Assembly: GCA_905199445.1 (NCBI GenBank)
Contig: CAJKGK010000005.1
Coordinates: 1 to 64,000, forward strand
From: an uncultured Lachnospiraceae bacterium
Lineage (GTDB): Bacteria > Bacillota > Clostridia > Lachnospirales > Lachnospiraceae
DNA length: 64,000 nt
Direction: 5' to 3'
In this document: positions 1 to 8,750 of the stretch, piece by piece
Numbering within the stretch: position 1 is the stretch's first letter
Layout of the letters: every line of letters begins with the position of its first letter
Made by a program: the position numbers and the translations under genes
Notes under the pieces: model-generated
Told to the model about the DNA's origin: nothing
Databases searched by the model: none
Seen by the model: only the letters and a program-made list of their open reading frames with translations

Positions 1-104
1 TGGCCACATTTGAGGCAACAAAAAAATGGACGACTACTATCCGAAACTGGGCACAAGTTTATGGTGAACTGAGCATCATGTATGAGGGACGCTTACCAGA
101 ATAA
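1..104 (+). CDS. IS256-family (mutator type) transposase, C-terminal end only
   Basis: The reading frame enters from the left edge (first full codon at 3) and ends with TAA at 102-104. The last 33 residues include RNWAQVYGELSIMYEGRLPE, which matches the conserved tail of IS256/mutator transposases, where a Trp-rich segment precedes a final hydrophobic helix. The catalytic DDE residues lie outside the window, so activity cannot be judged. Family assignment rests on recognition of this tail alone. A GC-rich hairpin follows at 123-141. Confidence 0.6.
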   Translation, partial: ATFEATKKWTTTIRNWAQVYGELSIMYEGRLPE

Positions 105-122
105 TAAAAAAGATCAGAAAAA

Positions 123-146
123 CGGGCGGATTTCCCGCCCGATCTT
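123..146 (+). terminator. GC-rich hairpin after the transposase
   Basis: Arms CGGGCGG (123-129) and CCGCCCG (135-141) form a perfect 7-bp stem with a 5-nt loop. It lies 18 nt after the transposase stop. Only a short, broken T-run follows, so it may be a weak terminator or part of the insertion-sequence end. Confidence 0.4.
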
Positions 147-339
147 GACATGCAATTTTATAACTGCTATATATAAATCAAGGTAAAAAGCTGATTTTCT
201 TCAAGTCTTTCACCTATCATTATCATAGAAGAATCTTATTTACAGACTTTTTCTCACAGTCTCTTTTGTGCTGTCCATCATGACCAGATACCGCATTTTC
301 AGCAGACCGTCCGGATGGGAATACCGTTCAGTTTTTTAT

Positions 340-1374
340 TTATATTGGTAAGTTAATGATAAAAGTGCTGCCATAATCGATCTGACTTTTTACTGTAATC
401 TTACCGTTACATAATTCTACAATTCTCTTTACTATAGAAAGACCGATACCATTCCCTTTGGTAATATTTGCAGTGTCATTTTGATAGTACTTATCAAATA
501 TTTTTTTCTGTGTCTCTTCATCCATCCCAATACCTGTATCGGAAATGTTAATACTCAGACCATCTGAAGTTTTACTATAGCTGATAGAAACTTCTCCACA
601 TTCAGGTGTGAATTTCAGGGCGTTGTTTAAAAGATTAATCCAAATTTGTTCCATTAATTCTCTATTTCCATAATACTCAAAATCAAAATCTTCCGGAATA
701 TCAATTGTAATATTTTTTTTGTTAAATTGATTCAAAAGCAGGAGAACACATTGTTTGATTTGTTCGCCCAAGTTAAAGGTTTCTTTTTCAGTAACGATCT
801 GACACGCTTCTACTTTCGATAGAAGAAGTGTATTTTGGGAAAGGGTAGATAATCTTTGGGCTTGTTCAGAGATAAGCTTCAGAAACTGCATGCGCTCTTC
901 TGTTTCTATTTCCTTACCGGTCTGATACAGATACTCTGCAAATCCGCTGATAGAGGTAATGGGAGTTTTGAATTCGTGAGCTAGATTGTTTGAAAAATTT
1001 TCCATTTCAGTCTTGGTATTTTTTAGCTCTTTCACCATGTTGTTAAAATTTTCGTAGGTTGATTTGTATTCTTCAGCACCTTTGGTGTCGATCTCGATGT
1101 CCAGATTCCCGCTGGATACTTCCTGAATTGCATTTAGAAGACGTGAAATCTTGTTTTCCATATTTCTTAAAATAAAATATATGGCAATGCCGACGATTAA
1201 CTCCATAGGCAGAATCATCCCCAGCATGGAGATAGAAGTTTGCCTGTCAAAGTGGAAAAAGAAGAATCCAACTAGACCAAAGGACATTACACTTCCAATA
1301 ACGATTTCGGCAGATAGGAAAAATATCCATTTTGCCTGTAAGAGTTTAATTCTGTATGATTGTTTTTTCGGCAT
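340..1374 (-). CDS. Sensor histidine kinase (HAMP, HisKA, HATPase)
   Basis: This is a 344-residue membrane kinase. Two hydrophobic segments (about 16-40 and 50-70) bracket a very short external loop, so it probably senses in or at the membrane. A HAMP-like linker follows (about 70-122), then the H-box NNLAHEFKTPIT with phospho-accepting His133, then the ATP-binding N, G1 and G2 boxes (NLLNNALKFTP, DTGIGM, GNGIGLSIV). The start at 1374 is chosen because AAGGAGGA lies 8 nt upstream (1383-1390 on the opposite strand); a longer open frame to 1443 has no such site. It starts 1 nt after the stop of the response regulator gene, so the two are co-transcribed and cognate. The stimulus is unknown. Confidence 0.9.
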   Translation of the reverse strand: MPKKQSYRIKLLQAKWIFFLSAEIVIGSVMSFGLVGFFFFHFDRQTSISMLGMILPMELIVGIAIYFILRNMENKISRLLNAIQEVSSGNLDIEIDTKGAEEYKSTYENFNNMVKELKNTKTEMENFSNNLAHEFKTPITSISGFAEYLYQTGKEIETEERMQFLKLISEQAQRLSTLSQNTLLLSKVEACQIVTEKETFNLGEQIKQCVLLLLNQFNKKNITIDIPEDFDFEYYGNRELMEQIWINLLNNALKFTPECGEVSISYSKTSDGLSINISDTGIGMDEETQKKIFDKYYQNDTANITKGNGIGLSIVKRIVELCNGKITVKSQIDYGSTFIINLPI

Positions 1375-1375
1375 T

Positions 1376-2056
1376 TCAGATGTCCTCCTTATGGATTGTG
1401 GCTTTATAGCCAAGGCCTCGAAGGGAAACCAGTGAAAATTCATTGCATTTACTGAATTTATGACGTAGTCTGCTGATATATGTTTTTATGGTGTTGTAAT
1501 CGGTGTCAGTGTCATATCCCCAGATTTCATCCATAAGTTGTTGTTTGGTGAAGACAACGTCCGGGTAAGAAAGAAATTTATACAGAAGCTCAAATTCTTT
1601 TGTGGTTACGGGTACCTCTGTTTCGTTATATTTTACTGACATAGACTGCCTATTAAGATTCAGATTTCCGATTATTATTTTATTTTCATTAGAAATTTTG
1701 GCACGTCGAAGGAGTGCTTCAATATGCCATTCCAGTTCTTCATAATTAATGGGCTTAGTCATGTAATCGTCAATACCGCTGGAATATCCCTTTTTCTTAT
1801 GTGCAAAACTACTCATAGCTGTCAGCATGATAACAGGAGTCATCATGCCGCTTTCTCGCAGGATAGTGACAAAATCATAGCCATTCATTTTTGGCATCAT
1901 AATATCCGCAATAATTAAATCTACATGATGATGATCAAGAACATCCAGTCCGTTTTCTCCATTATCAGCCTCTAAAATACGATATTTTCCTGCAAGTTTG
2001 GTTTTTGTCAGAAGCCGGATTGCGGCGTCATCTTCCACGATTAATATTGTGATCAT
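1376..2056 (-). CDS. OmpR/PhoB-family response regulator
   Basis: This 226-residue protein has a receiver domain (about 1-118) with acidic residues at 9-10 and phospho-acceptor Asp51 in DLIIADIMMPKMNGYDF, plus the conserved KP near residue 103. A winged-helix DNA-binding domain follows (about 128-222, ending RGLGYKA). It lies directly upstream of the kinase on the minus strand. It is likely to control its own operon, the divergent gene at 2619, or both, because the 560-nt region between them is the only obvious regulatory space. Confidence 0.93.
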   Translation of the reverse strand: MITILIVEDDAAIRLLTKTKLAGKYRILEADNGENGLDVLDHHHVDLIIADIMMPKMNGYDFVTILRESGMMTPVIMLTAMSSFAHKKKGYSSGIDDYMTKPINYEELEWHIEALLRRAKISNENKIIIGNLNLNRQSMSVKYNETEVPVTTKEFELLYKFLSYPDVVFTKQQLMDEIWGYDTDTDYNTIKTYISRLRHKFSKCNEFSLVSLRGLGYKATIHKEDI

Positions 2057-2618
2057 TTTTTATATGTATAATCCAATTATCTTAGTTGGTAATTGGATTC
2101 TTCCTTTCTCCAGATTAATTCTGGGTAGTTTTAGCCATCTTTGATATAGGTTGAAAAGGCACTGCGAATCAATAGCTTGTTGGTTAATAAATGTTGAGTA
2201 TAAATCCTATTCAAAAGGATTCTATCATTCTTATTTCTTAAAGTCACTAACTTGTTTACGTGACAGGCTAATGCGTCAGCGCTCTTTTTATTTTTCTAAA
2301 ACGGTTCTTTATCTTCTTGAAAACTATAGTTCTGCCGAAAAAGTGTCACGTATGAATTTGGTGTCAATAATTCTATCTTTGATATTGAATTAAACGGTTT
2401 ATTAATTCTATATAAATCTGTGGTCAAAGAAATAGATATCTGGATATCTCCTTTAGAATTAGATTATTGAAAAAAGGTTTAATCAAAGTAAAATGTATTT
2501 TTATTATATAGCGGAAATCCAGATTGGAAAACTGTGATTTTTTACTTTCATTTAACTTTCTGTAACTAAAATTCTGGTTATAGATAGGGAAATATAAATA
2601 AAAAGGAAGGGATAAAAC
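2057..2618. other. Divergent intergenic region, no confident gene
   Basis: This 562-nt AT-rich region separates the minus-strand regulator and the plus-strand epimerase-like gene. It contains an 80-codon open frame (2151-2393) rich in Arg, Phe and Leu that could be a decayed transposase N-terminus, but it has no ribosome site and no recognised motif. The final part (2580-2618) carries GGAAGGG ahead of the next start. No convincing promoter pair could be fixed. Confidence 0.5.
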
Positions 2619-3653
2619 ATGTTTAAAAAAATTTATCTTGTGACAGGAGCAGCAGGCTTTTTGGGCAGCCATGTGTGTGATGAATTGTTGGAACGGGGAG
2701 AGCATGTAAGAGCGCTGGTTCTTCCGGGGGACAAATCCGTCCAATATATTTCTGAGTCAGTAGAGATTGTGGAAGGAGATCTCTGTGATGTGGGTTCGTT
2801 GGAAACGTTTTTTACAGTTCCGGAAGGCGATGAGTCTATTGTTATTCATTGCGCAAGCATGGTAACGACTAATCCGGCCTATAATCCCAAGTTGATTGAA
2901 GTCAATGTGGAGGGTACTAAAAATATGATTGACAGATGCCTTCAACATCCGGAATGTTGTAAAATGGTATATGTAAGTTCAACAGGTGCGATTCCCGAAC
3001 TGCCGAAAGGAATGGTAATCAAGGAAGTGGACCGATTCACACCGATTAACACAAAAACGCAAGTGGGCTGCTACAGCCAGTCCAAGGCTATAGCAACACA
3101 GGAGGTGCTGGATGCCTGTAAAAATAAAGGCCTGAAAGCATGTGTTGTCCATCCAAGCGGTATTCTGGGCCCAAAGGATTATGCCATCAGCGAGACTACG
3201 GGAACAATCATAAAAATCATGAATGGTCAAATGCCAGTTGGTATGGGCGGCTCATTTAATCTTTGTGATGTGCGGGATTTGGCACATGGATGTATAGGCG
3301 CTGCAGACAAAGGGCGTATTGGTGAATGCTATATTTTAGGAAATAAAGAGGTCACATTAAAAGAAGTATGCCAGATGCTTCACGATGTCACTGGATGTAA
3401 GGTGCCGCATTTTTTTGTACCCATTCAAATGGCATATAAGCTTGCTGAACGGATGGAAAAGAAAGCAGAAAAGACGGGAGAAAAACCTTTGATGACTAAT
3501 TTTGCAGTATATAATCTGGCTAGAAATAATAAGTTTGATTATTCAAAAGCAGAGAGAGAGTTGGGATACCATACAAGATCATATGCGGAGACATTGAGAG
3601 ATGAAGCCAATTGGCTGGTAGCAAAAGGGTTTGTTGAGAAGCCTATTAATTGA
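2619..3653 (+). CDS. NAD-dependent epimerase/dehydratase (extended SDR, dihydroflavonol-reductase-like)
   Basis: This 344-residue extended short-chain dehydrogenase has the dinucleotide-binding motif TGAAGFLGSH at residues 9-18, VVHC/A-type strand IVIHCAS near 75-81, catalytic Ser around 120-121 (VYVSSTGA) and Tyr152/Lys156 in CYSQSKA. The pattern fits NAD(P)-dependent sugar epimerases or dihydroflavonol-4-reductase-like reductases acting on a ketone or sugar substrate in the cytoplasm. The substrate is not evident. GGAAGGG lies 8 nt before the ATG. It is monocistronic, ending in a strong bidirectional terminator at 3720-3759. It may be a target of the adjacent two-component system (inference from position). 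Confidence 0.85.
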   Translation: MFKKIYLVTGAAGFLGSHVCDELLERGEHVRALVLPGDKSVQYISESVEIVEGDLCDVGSLETFFTVPEGDESIVIHCASMVTTNPAYNPKLIEVNVEGTKNMIDRCLQHPECCKMVYVSSTGAIPELPKGMVIKEVDRFTPINTKTQVGCYSQSKAIATQEVLDACKNKGLKACVVHPSGILGPKDYAISETTGTIIKIMNGQMPVGMGGSFNLCDVRDLAHGCIGAADKGRIGECYILGNKEVTLKEVCQMLHDVTGCKVPHFFVPIQMAYKLAERMEKKAEKTGEKPLMTNFAVYNLARNNKFDYSKAERELGYHTRSYAETLRDEANWLVAKGFVEKPIN

Positions 3654-3719
3654 ATCACTGAATTATGGTTGGTGCCAGTATTGCAGATATCTGATATAAA
3701 TAATTTAAGGTATAAAAAT

Positions 3720-3759
3720 AAGCTTCTAGGCGGTTAAAAACGCCCAGAAGCTTATTTTT
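3720..3759. terminator. Bidirectional Rho-independent terminator
   Basis: Arms AAGCTTCTAGGCG (3720-3732) and CGCCCAGAAGCTT (3741-3753) form a 13-bp stem with one mismatch, an 8-nt A-rich loop and ATTTTT after it. The A-rich left flank makes it usable by the converging minus-strand gene as well. Confidence 0.85.
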
Positions 3760-4300
3760 AACGTGAAAAAGCACCGGCTCTCCTTTTTGGAGGCATTAGA
3801 TTTACTCGTGCCATCATCTTTTTAAAAAATGCATCTTTGTCAGTCTGTGACAGCTTAAAAGCTTTTTGAGGCATTATAAAACGTGGGGTCAGATAAGCAG
3901 ACATAGATGACGTATCGATTAATACACCATTTTCACCCAATATCGGATAAAATGCTTCATGTATATAAATAGTACCCATGGCGTTACCTGCCATGATTTT
4001 TTCGGCTTCGCCCATATGTGGACTCATACCCGCGATATGCAGGACGGTAGTAACGGTGCCAAGACTGGCTGCAAATTTGGCAAGATTCTGTACGCTTGTC
4101 CAGTCGCTGATGTCACAAGGACAGGTGGCGGCTTTAATGCCACAGTTTGTTAGTTCGGTTAATGCCTTATCTAGTTTAGAGGGCGTACGGGCTGCCAGTA
4201 CCAGAAAATATCCCTTTTTTCCCATTCTTTTTGCACTTGAAAAACCTATACCACTGCTTCCACCGGTAATAACACATACTTTTTTTGCTTTTTGATTCAT
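3758..4300 (-). pseudogene. Short-chain dehydrogenase truncated before the catalytic YxxxK
   Basis: The 180-residue product starts at ATG 4300 after GGAGG (7-nt spacing) and has the cofactor motif TGGSSGIG (12-19), the CDISD motif near 62-66 and the catalytic-Ser region IDTSSMSAY (128-136). The family normally runs to about 270-290 residues, with Tyr and Lys of YxxxK just after the RRAG segment. Here the frame reads RRAGAFSR and stops, inside or next to the terminator at 3720-3759. The active-site Tyr-Lys and substrate-binding lobe are therefore missing, which suggests a 3' deletion. A non-catalytic or partial function cannot be excluded. Confidence 0.65.
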
Positions 4301-4784
4301 TTTTTTCCTCCATGTGCTCATGTTTATTGATGATTTTTTAAGCAGTCAACCTGCTTGATTTAATGATTCTATTGTGTGATGAGAAGGTTAAATCAAGGTA
4401 AAAAAGAGGTAAATGAATCAAAAATATATAGAAAGCAGGTGTAGTTTTTGGTAAAATAGTTGATAGAAAGATTACGAAAATTCAGAAGAAAAACTGGTAT
4501 TGTGAAATTGCTCATATTGAAACAACAATTGGAAAGACAATTACGCAGAGCGCAGAGAAGTCTCTCACATAAATATGAAAATCTAAAGAAAGGAAAGTCT
4601 GCTCAAAAGAATATACCAAAACAGGCATCATTCATGAGCTGCTGCATCGCAGAAGTTGTATAATAAAACGCAAATGTAGATAGGTCCAGTGGGTTATCAC
4701 AGGAATTTACGGCTGTGGAGTGTAGAAGACAATTTCTCGATAGGTTGAGTATATTTAAACATATTTTGAGTGACAGGATTGCCG
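4301..4784. other. Intergenic region, no confident gene
   Basis: This AT-rich stretch of 484 nt holds only a 67-codon Arg/Lys/Gln-rich open frame (4460-4663) with no ribosome site. Short coding-like fragments in neighbouring frames (about 4450-4560) may be decayed sequence. AGGA at 4775-4778 serves the downstream start. Confidence 0.4.
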
Positions 4785-6878
4785 ATGTATCACGAAATGG
4801 AACTTCAAAAATTTTATGATCGCCTGAAAGCACAGTATCCCCAATATGCGTTGGAGTTTTTGGGGGATCGTCTGACCATAATTCGGCTCCATTGTAAGGT
4901 GGATGTGGACCGGGAAGGTACAAAACTGTATGCAAACGGGAAACTGTATGATCAGTTCACCAGTGAAGATGTGGAAGATCTGGATGACCTCTATGAGCTG
5001 ATCGAACTGTTCTTGTTGGATTTTCAGCAGGCCGGTATGAAGCAGGGAAATGAGACGTACATTTTTGCTCAGAAAAAAGCAGCGCAGCAGGGAACATATT
5101 TTCTGATTTTTGTGAGCATAATTTTTGCGACCTGCCTGATTGCACTGTTTATAACTCAGCGTTTATGGTGGGTATTGCCGATTTTAGTAGGGCCGGCAGC
5201 TGCTCTTGTGCCGCTGGCACTGATTCGCCAAAATATATTCCGGACATACTGGATCTGTCCGGCGTGCGGCCAGTCCTTGCCGTTGGACGGAAAAAAATGT
5301 TTCACTCAAATGGTGTATGTGCCTCAGTGCCCCCATTGTGGGCAGGTGCTGGAAAAAGCCCCGGAATTGGAACTGATTCATTTAGATATAGAGAGCGATG
5401 AACCCCAAAAGCAGCTGCAGCCAGCGCAAGACCTGCCTGTTCCGGGTAAAAAGTGGCCCGCCCTGCTGACCGGCAGTATCACGATTGCCAGTGTCCTGTT
5501 TTTGTTTGTGATATTGTTTTTTTTCGGTGATCCCCTGGAAACACAGAACGCAGCAATGACGCTGGTCCTGCTTTTGGTACAGTTGGGCTGCGGTTTGGCA
5601 CTGCTGTTATGCCGTCATATCGAACCGGAAGAAATAGGGCCGCCAATTGTAGTACTGCGAGAACGGAGGCTGGTTACAGGGATTGGACTGATTGTATGGC
5701 TGATTGGGGGCATCATTATGTTTATGGCGATTGCTGTGGCGGCAGCTGTACCCGTGGATGCTGTTACATTTTTTTTGGCGCTGGTTGGTGTACCGATAAC
5801 TTTGCTCGGCGTTTGGATGATACTTGCGGGACGCAACCGGTCGCTGTTCGTGTTCCGGGACAATTCTATTTTATACATCAGCAGTTGGGGCAGATGCCGG
5901 ATGTTTGAACCGGGGCAGGTGACTTCGGTGCGGCTTACGGTCAACCGTTCGATCCATTTGCTGGACAAAAACGGAAAGAAATTGGCCGCCGTAGAGACCA
6001 ATATGAAGGGAATTCCACGTCTTGCAGCGTGGATTGAATGTACCGGCCTTGATCTAGTACAAACTCCAACTATGGAAAAGCAGGTAAAACAGGAAGCTGC
6101 GACAGAGGGCACGGTTCAATGGCGTGAAGAATACCGTACCCATTGGCATGACCATATGAAAATCATTAGGAGAGGGATGTGGCTGGTTATGCTTTTCTTT
6201 GCCGCAGGTACCATTGCACCCATTCCACTGTTTCTCTTTGCCGGGGTTAAATTCCGCACATTGATGATCATTGCCGCCGTTGCGCCTGTTCCATTTTTAG
6301 TCTTCTGTCTGGTATTTGCACCAGTATTGCTCTTTGGGGACCGACCTGAAAATGCTACCCCGGAGTGGAACGCTATGCACATTAAGATGCCTCTGATTCT
6401 CGCCTTGCTGATTGGTCTTCTTTATATGGGACAGGTTCATTATATTTGGGATGGCTTGCTTTTACAGGAGGCAGATGACAGTTGGCTTTGGCTGGTACGA
6501 ATTCTGGCCATTGGTACGGTGCTGACGGTGCTGCTGATTTTGCGTACCCCAAAGCGGATGCGGCTGGGCGCAGGCGTTTTTATGGGAATGCTCAGCTGTG
6601 TGCTTGCTGTCGGCCTGCATTACTATGTCAATGCAGCGCTGTGCGGTCCTGCCCGACATTATCCGGCGGTGATCGTGGACAGTCATGCGGAGGATCCGGA
6701 TGTGGATGACGATGACTACACCCTGACTATTTTGATGGACAATGGAAAGGAGGCCACTATTGCGGTTCTGGAAGAAATCTATGAACAGGCTATAAACGGT
6801 GAGCCACTGGATGTCTGCCATCGTGAAAGCCCTCTGGGGGTGAGCTTGCTGGACATTCATGCACCGAAAAACAAATAA
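4785..6878 (+). CDS. Large multi-spanning membrane protein with zinc ribbon, unknown function
   Basis: The 697-residue product is not assigned to a known family. An acidic cytoplasmic N-terminal domain (about 1-100) is followed by two membrane segments (about 104-148), then a zinc-ribbon-like segment with CPACGQ and CPHCGQ (Cys158, 161, 182, 185). Further membrane pairs lie near 235-285, 310-355, 465-525 and 540-620. The region between them (about 360-450) reads like a PH-like or YcxB-like soluble domain. An acidic C-terminal tail (HAEDPDVDDDDYT) follows the last membrane segment. ATG 4785 is preferred because AGGA lies 6 nt upstream; a GTG at 4770 is the alternative. A short gap leads to the DUF1835-like gene, so co-transcription is possible. 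Confidence 0.75.
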   Translation: MYHEMELQKFYDRLKAQYPQYALEFLGDRLTIIRLHCKVDVDREGTKLYANGKLYDQFTSEDVEDLDDLYELIELFLLDFQQAGMKQGNETYIFAQKKAAQQGTYFLIFVSIIFATCLIALFITQRLWWVLPILVGPAAALVPLALIRQNIFRTYWICPACGQSLPLDGKKCFTQMVYVPQCPHCGQVLEKAPELELIHLDIESDEPQKQLQPAQDLPVPGKKWPALLTGSITIASVLFLFVILFFFGDPLETQNAAMTLVLLLVQLGCGLALLLCRHIEPEEIGPPIVVLRERRLVTGIGLIVWLIGGIIMFMAIAVAAAVPVDAVTFFLALVGVPITLLGVWMILAGRNRSLFVFRDNSILYISSWGRCRMFEPGQVTSVRLTVNRSIHLLDKNGKKLAAVETNMKGIPRLAAWIECTGLDLVQTPTMEKQVKQEAATEGTVQWREEYRTHWHDHMKIIRRGMWLVMLFFAAGTIAPIPLFLFAGVKFRTLMIIAAVAPVPFLVFCLVFAPVLLFGDRPENATPEWNAMHIKMPLILALLIGLLYMGQVHYIWDGLLLQEADDSWLWLVRILAIGTVLTVLLILRTPKRMRLGAGVFMGMLSCVLAVGLHYYVNAALCGPARHYPAVIVDSHAEDPDVDDDDYTLTILMDNGKEATIAVLEEIYEQAINGEPLDVCHRESPLGVSLLDIHAPKNK

Positions 6879-6966
6879 GAATAAAGAGAGATAAGACACG
6901 TCAGACTTGTCGGTGTGTTATATTTATAACCCAAAGTTTAGCTTTGATGATATTAAAGAGGTTGGC

Positions 6967-7857
6967 ATGATTGAGGTATTGTTTGGTGAAAGTGAAGCTG
7001 CTTCAATGAAAACAGCAAAAAGTAAAATTGTTATTGGTTCTGTCAGTGGTCTTACATCTGTGTTTATGGCAGGCAAAAAGAAACCGCCACAAAAACCTTT
7101 TACTGGATGGATCGAGGGAACAGCGCAAGATGTTATTTGTCTTGGCCTGATGTTGGATATTGGAGATATAAAAGAACCAGTGGATGGTGGATACCGAAAA
7201 AATTTGATTTATTCCATGTATGCTCAGGATCAATGGGAACAAGATAATAAATGGAATAATGAAATGAAAAAAATGGGGGGCTTTTACATAGATGAATTGC
7301 TTCGTTTAAAACAATTTCTGGATGCAGGAGAGGTGATTCGAATATGGTACAGCGATGCGCCCTATTCCAGATGTGGATTCTACCATCTGTGTCAGATTTT
7401 GAAAAATTATGAGAATGAAATTCGAGCAGTGAAGCTTCCGGAATATGTGGTTTTGGAAAAAAGTATTATATCTTATAGAAATTGGGGAGATGTTGCGGCA
7501 GAAGAATTTGCGTCATTTCTTCCTTATGAAAAAAGGCTCTCTAAAGAAGAAGTACGAATGTATGCGATTTTATGGTGCGATTTAGTTGAAGACAACAGTC
7601 CCCTTCGGTCTGTGATCAATGGGAAAGTACTGGGTGTTCCGGAAGATTTTTATGATTTTCAGATTTGGAAGAAATTAACAGAAAAGCCTGTAAAGGAAGC
7701 ACGGTTGATTGGCGATATGATTGGGTATTCTCAGATAAGTATCGGAGACTGGTGGTATGCAAAACGGATTGAATATTATATTCAGCATAAAAAGATTCGT
7801 ATTGTTGAAAACTCGGCCAATAAATATGCAAGAATGATTTGTATTGCAGAAGACTGA
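6967..7857 (+). CDS. DUF1835/DUF3658-type protein of unknown function
   Basis: The N-terminus MIEVLFGESEAASM matches the typical opening of DUF1835 proteins (M-hydrophobic-FG-[DE]-S-AA-S). Other family-like features are the middle segment VIRIWYSDAPYSRCGFYHLCQIL and a C-terminal helical region resembling DUF3658, with YSQISIGDWWYAKRIEYYI. The family is cytoplasmic and has no established activity. ATG 6967 is chosen because it fits the family start and has AGAGG 6 nt upstream; a TTG at 6907 would add 20 residues without a good ribosome site. The product is 296 residues. It converges on the gene at 7985, with two hairpins between. Confidence 0.75.
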   Translation: MIEVLFGESEAASMKTAKSKIVIGSVSGLTSVFMAGKKKPPQKPFTGWIEGTAQDVICLGLMLDIGDIKEPVDGGYRKNLIYSMYAQDQWEQDNKWNNEMKKMGGFYIDELLRLKQFLDAGEVIRIWYSDAPYSRCGFYHLCQILKNYENEIRAVKLPEYVVLEKSIISYRNWGDVAAEEFASFLPYEKRLSKEEVRMYAILWCDLVEDNSPLRSVINGKVLGVPEDFYDFQIWKKLTEKPVKEARLIGDMIGYSQISIGDWWYAKRIEYYIQHKKIRIVENSANKYARMICIAED

Positions 7858-7898
7858 GGAAGATCAAAAGTCACAGGCTGGCTGATGGAAGGATGACC

Positions 7899-7968
7899 TG
7901 CGGCGGGATGTCTCCGCCGCAGATAAAATCAGATAGATAATTACGCAGATAAGATCTGCGTATTCCGG
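7899..7968. terminator. Two tandem hairpins between convergent genes
   Basis: First stem: TGCGGCGG (7899-7906) with CCGCCGCA (7914-7921). Second stem: TACGCAGAT (7942-7950) with ATCTGCGTA (7954-7962), a perfect 9-bp stem with a 3-nt loop. Neither has a long T-run, but the position between convergent genes fits transcription termination. Confidence 0.5.
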
Positions 7969-7984
7969 AAATTTTTACAGACAA

Positions 7985-8335
7985 TTATCTGGTTTCCAGA
8001 CCGAGAAAAAGGGCGATGTAGCAGGCAAAGTCACCAATTCTTTTTCTGTCATCGGTCAGCCTCTGACGCCATAAAGCGCCAACTTCGCCTTCTGTCCTGG
8101 CAATAATATTTACAGAAGAGATAAAAGCGTTGTGTGCAGAGGTCCGGGAAGCATCTTTTTCTGACTTCATTTCCCGGCTTAAAGTCGCCCATTCTGCCCG
8201 GATGTTGGCATAGCGGATGGCTTTATCAATGAGCATATGATATAAATCCATAATATCCTCATCATTTCGATCCAGATTTTCTTCCATTGTATGGTAGATT
8301 TCCAGGGCTTCCTGATATTGTAAAATATTGTTCAT
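7985..8335 (-). CDS. Small conserved-looking alpha-helical protein, unknown
   Basis: The 116-residue soluble protein is rich in charged helices and has no signal peptide or membrane segment. It was not recognised as a known family. It starts with ATG at 8335 after AAAGGAAAA, a plausible ribosome site. It has Arg/Asp-rich segments (LTDDRKRIGDFACYIALFLG) and one central helix pair. It stands alone on the minus strand between the DUF1835-type gene and the divergent ABC operon. Its length, codon use and ribosome site support a real gene; no function is offered. Confidence 0.6.
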   Translation of the reverse strand: MNNILQYQEALEIYHTMEENLDRNDEDIMDLYHMLIDKAIRYANIRAEWATLSREMKSEKDASRTSAHNAFISSVNIIARTEGEVGALWRQRLTDDRKRIGDFACYIALFLGLETR

Positions 8336-8750
8336 ATTGGGTTTTCCTTTCTTTTTCTTGTAATATGAAGCGGATGATGGCTAAGCATTTGGTCATTGTC
8401 CACTCATGGGTGATATTTACATTAATTATAGATAATATATTAGGGATAGTCAACGGGCAGCCGGGGTCCAAAGGGGCTTTTATTTATGACAGTTTTATAG
8501 ATCGAGGGGATTTGAATTAAGCATCATCAATGTTAAAAAACAGTTGACTGATACAAAAAAATGACAGACACAAAAAAATAATGAATGTAAATCGTCCTGC
8601 AGGAGACATAAGATCATGAATGAGTGCATCTCCTGCAGGACTTTTTGTTCAAAATCAGAAAGAAAAAACTATTTTGAATTTCTTTATCATTTCCTTAAAA
8701 ATGGCTGTTATCCTTAATATCAATATATGGAATATGAAATGGAGGATAAT
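8336..8750. other. Divergent regulatory region upstream of the ABC operon
   Basis: This 415-nt AT-rich region holds a strong hairpin at 8594-8646 (listed separately) and the ribosome site GGAGG for the ATPase start at 8751. No promoter could be fixed with confidence, although this is where the operon's own response regulator would be expected to bind. Confidence 0.5.
8594..8646 (+). terminator. Strong hairpin plus T-run in the ABC operon leader
   Basis: Arms GTCCTGCAGGAGA (8594-8606) and TCTCCTGCAGGAC (8629-8641) form a perfect 13-bp stem with a 22-nt loop, followed by TTTTTG. It lies 105 nt before the ATPase start, with no plus-strand gene just upstream. It could end stray transcription or act as an attenuator of the operon. 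Confidence 0.7.

Noticed and set aside
229..325. A 31-codon minus-strand open stretch reading like a protein C-terminus (SHPDGLLKMRYLVMMDS region)
   Set aside because: It has no start codon or ribosome site and no family was recognised. It could be a decayed fragment near the insertion sequence, but this cannot be supported.
2151..2393. 80-codon open frame resembling a transposase N-terminus
   Set aside because: It has no ribosome site, starts with TTG, and has only a vague Arg/Phe/Leu pattern, so it is kept as intergenic.
174..4404. 16-nt direct repeat TAAATCAAGGTAAAAA at about 175 and 4389
   Set aside because: One AT-rich 16-mer occurring twice in 64 kb is near chance, and the two sites have no comparable context.
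4460..4663. 67-codon Arg/Lys-rich open frame
   Set aside because: It lacks a ribosome site and recognisable motifs, and neighbouring frames look equally coding-like.
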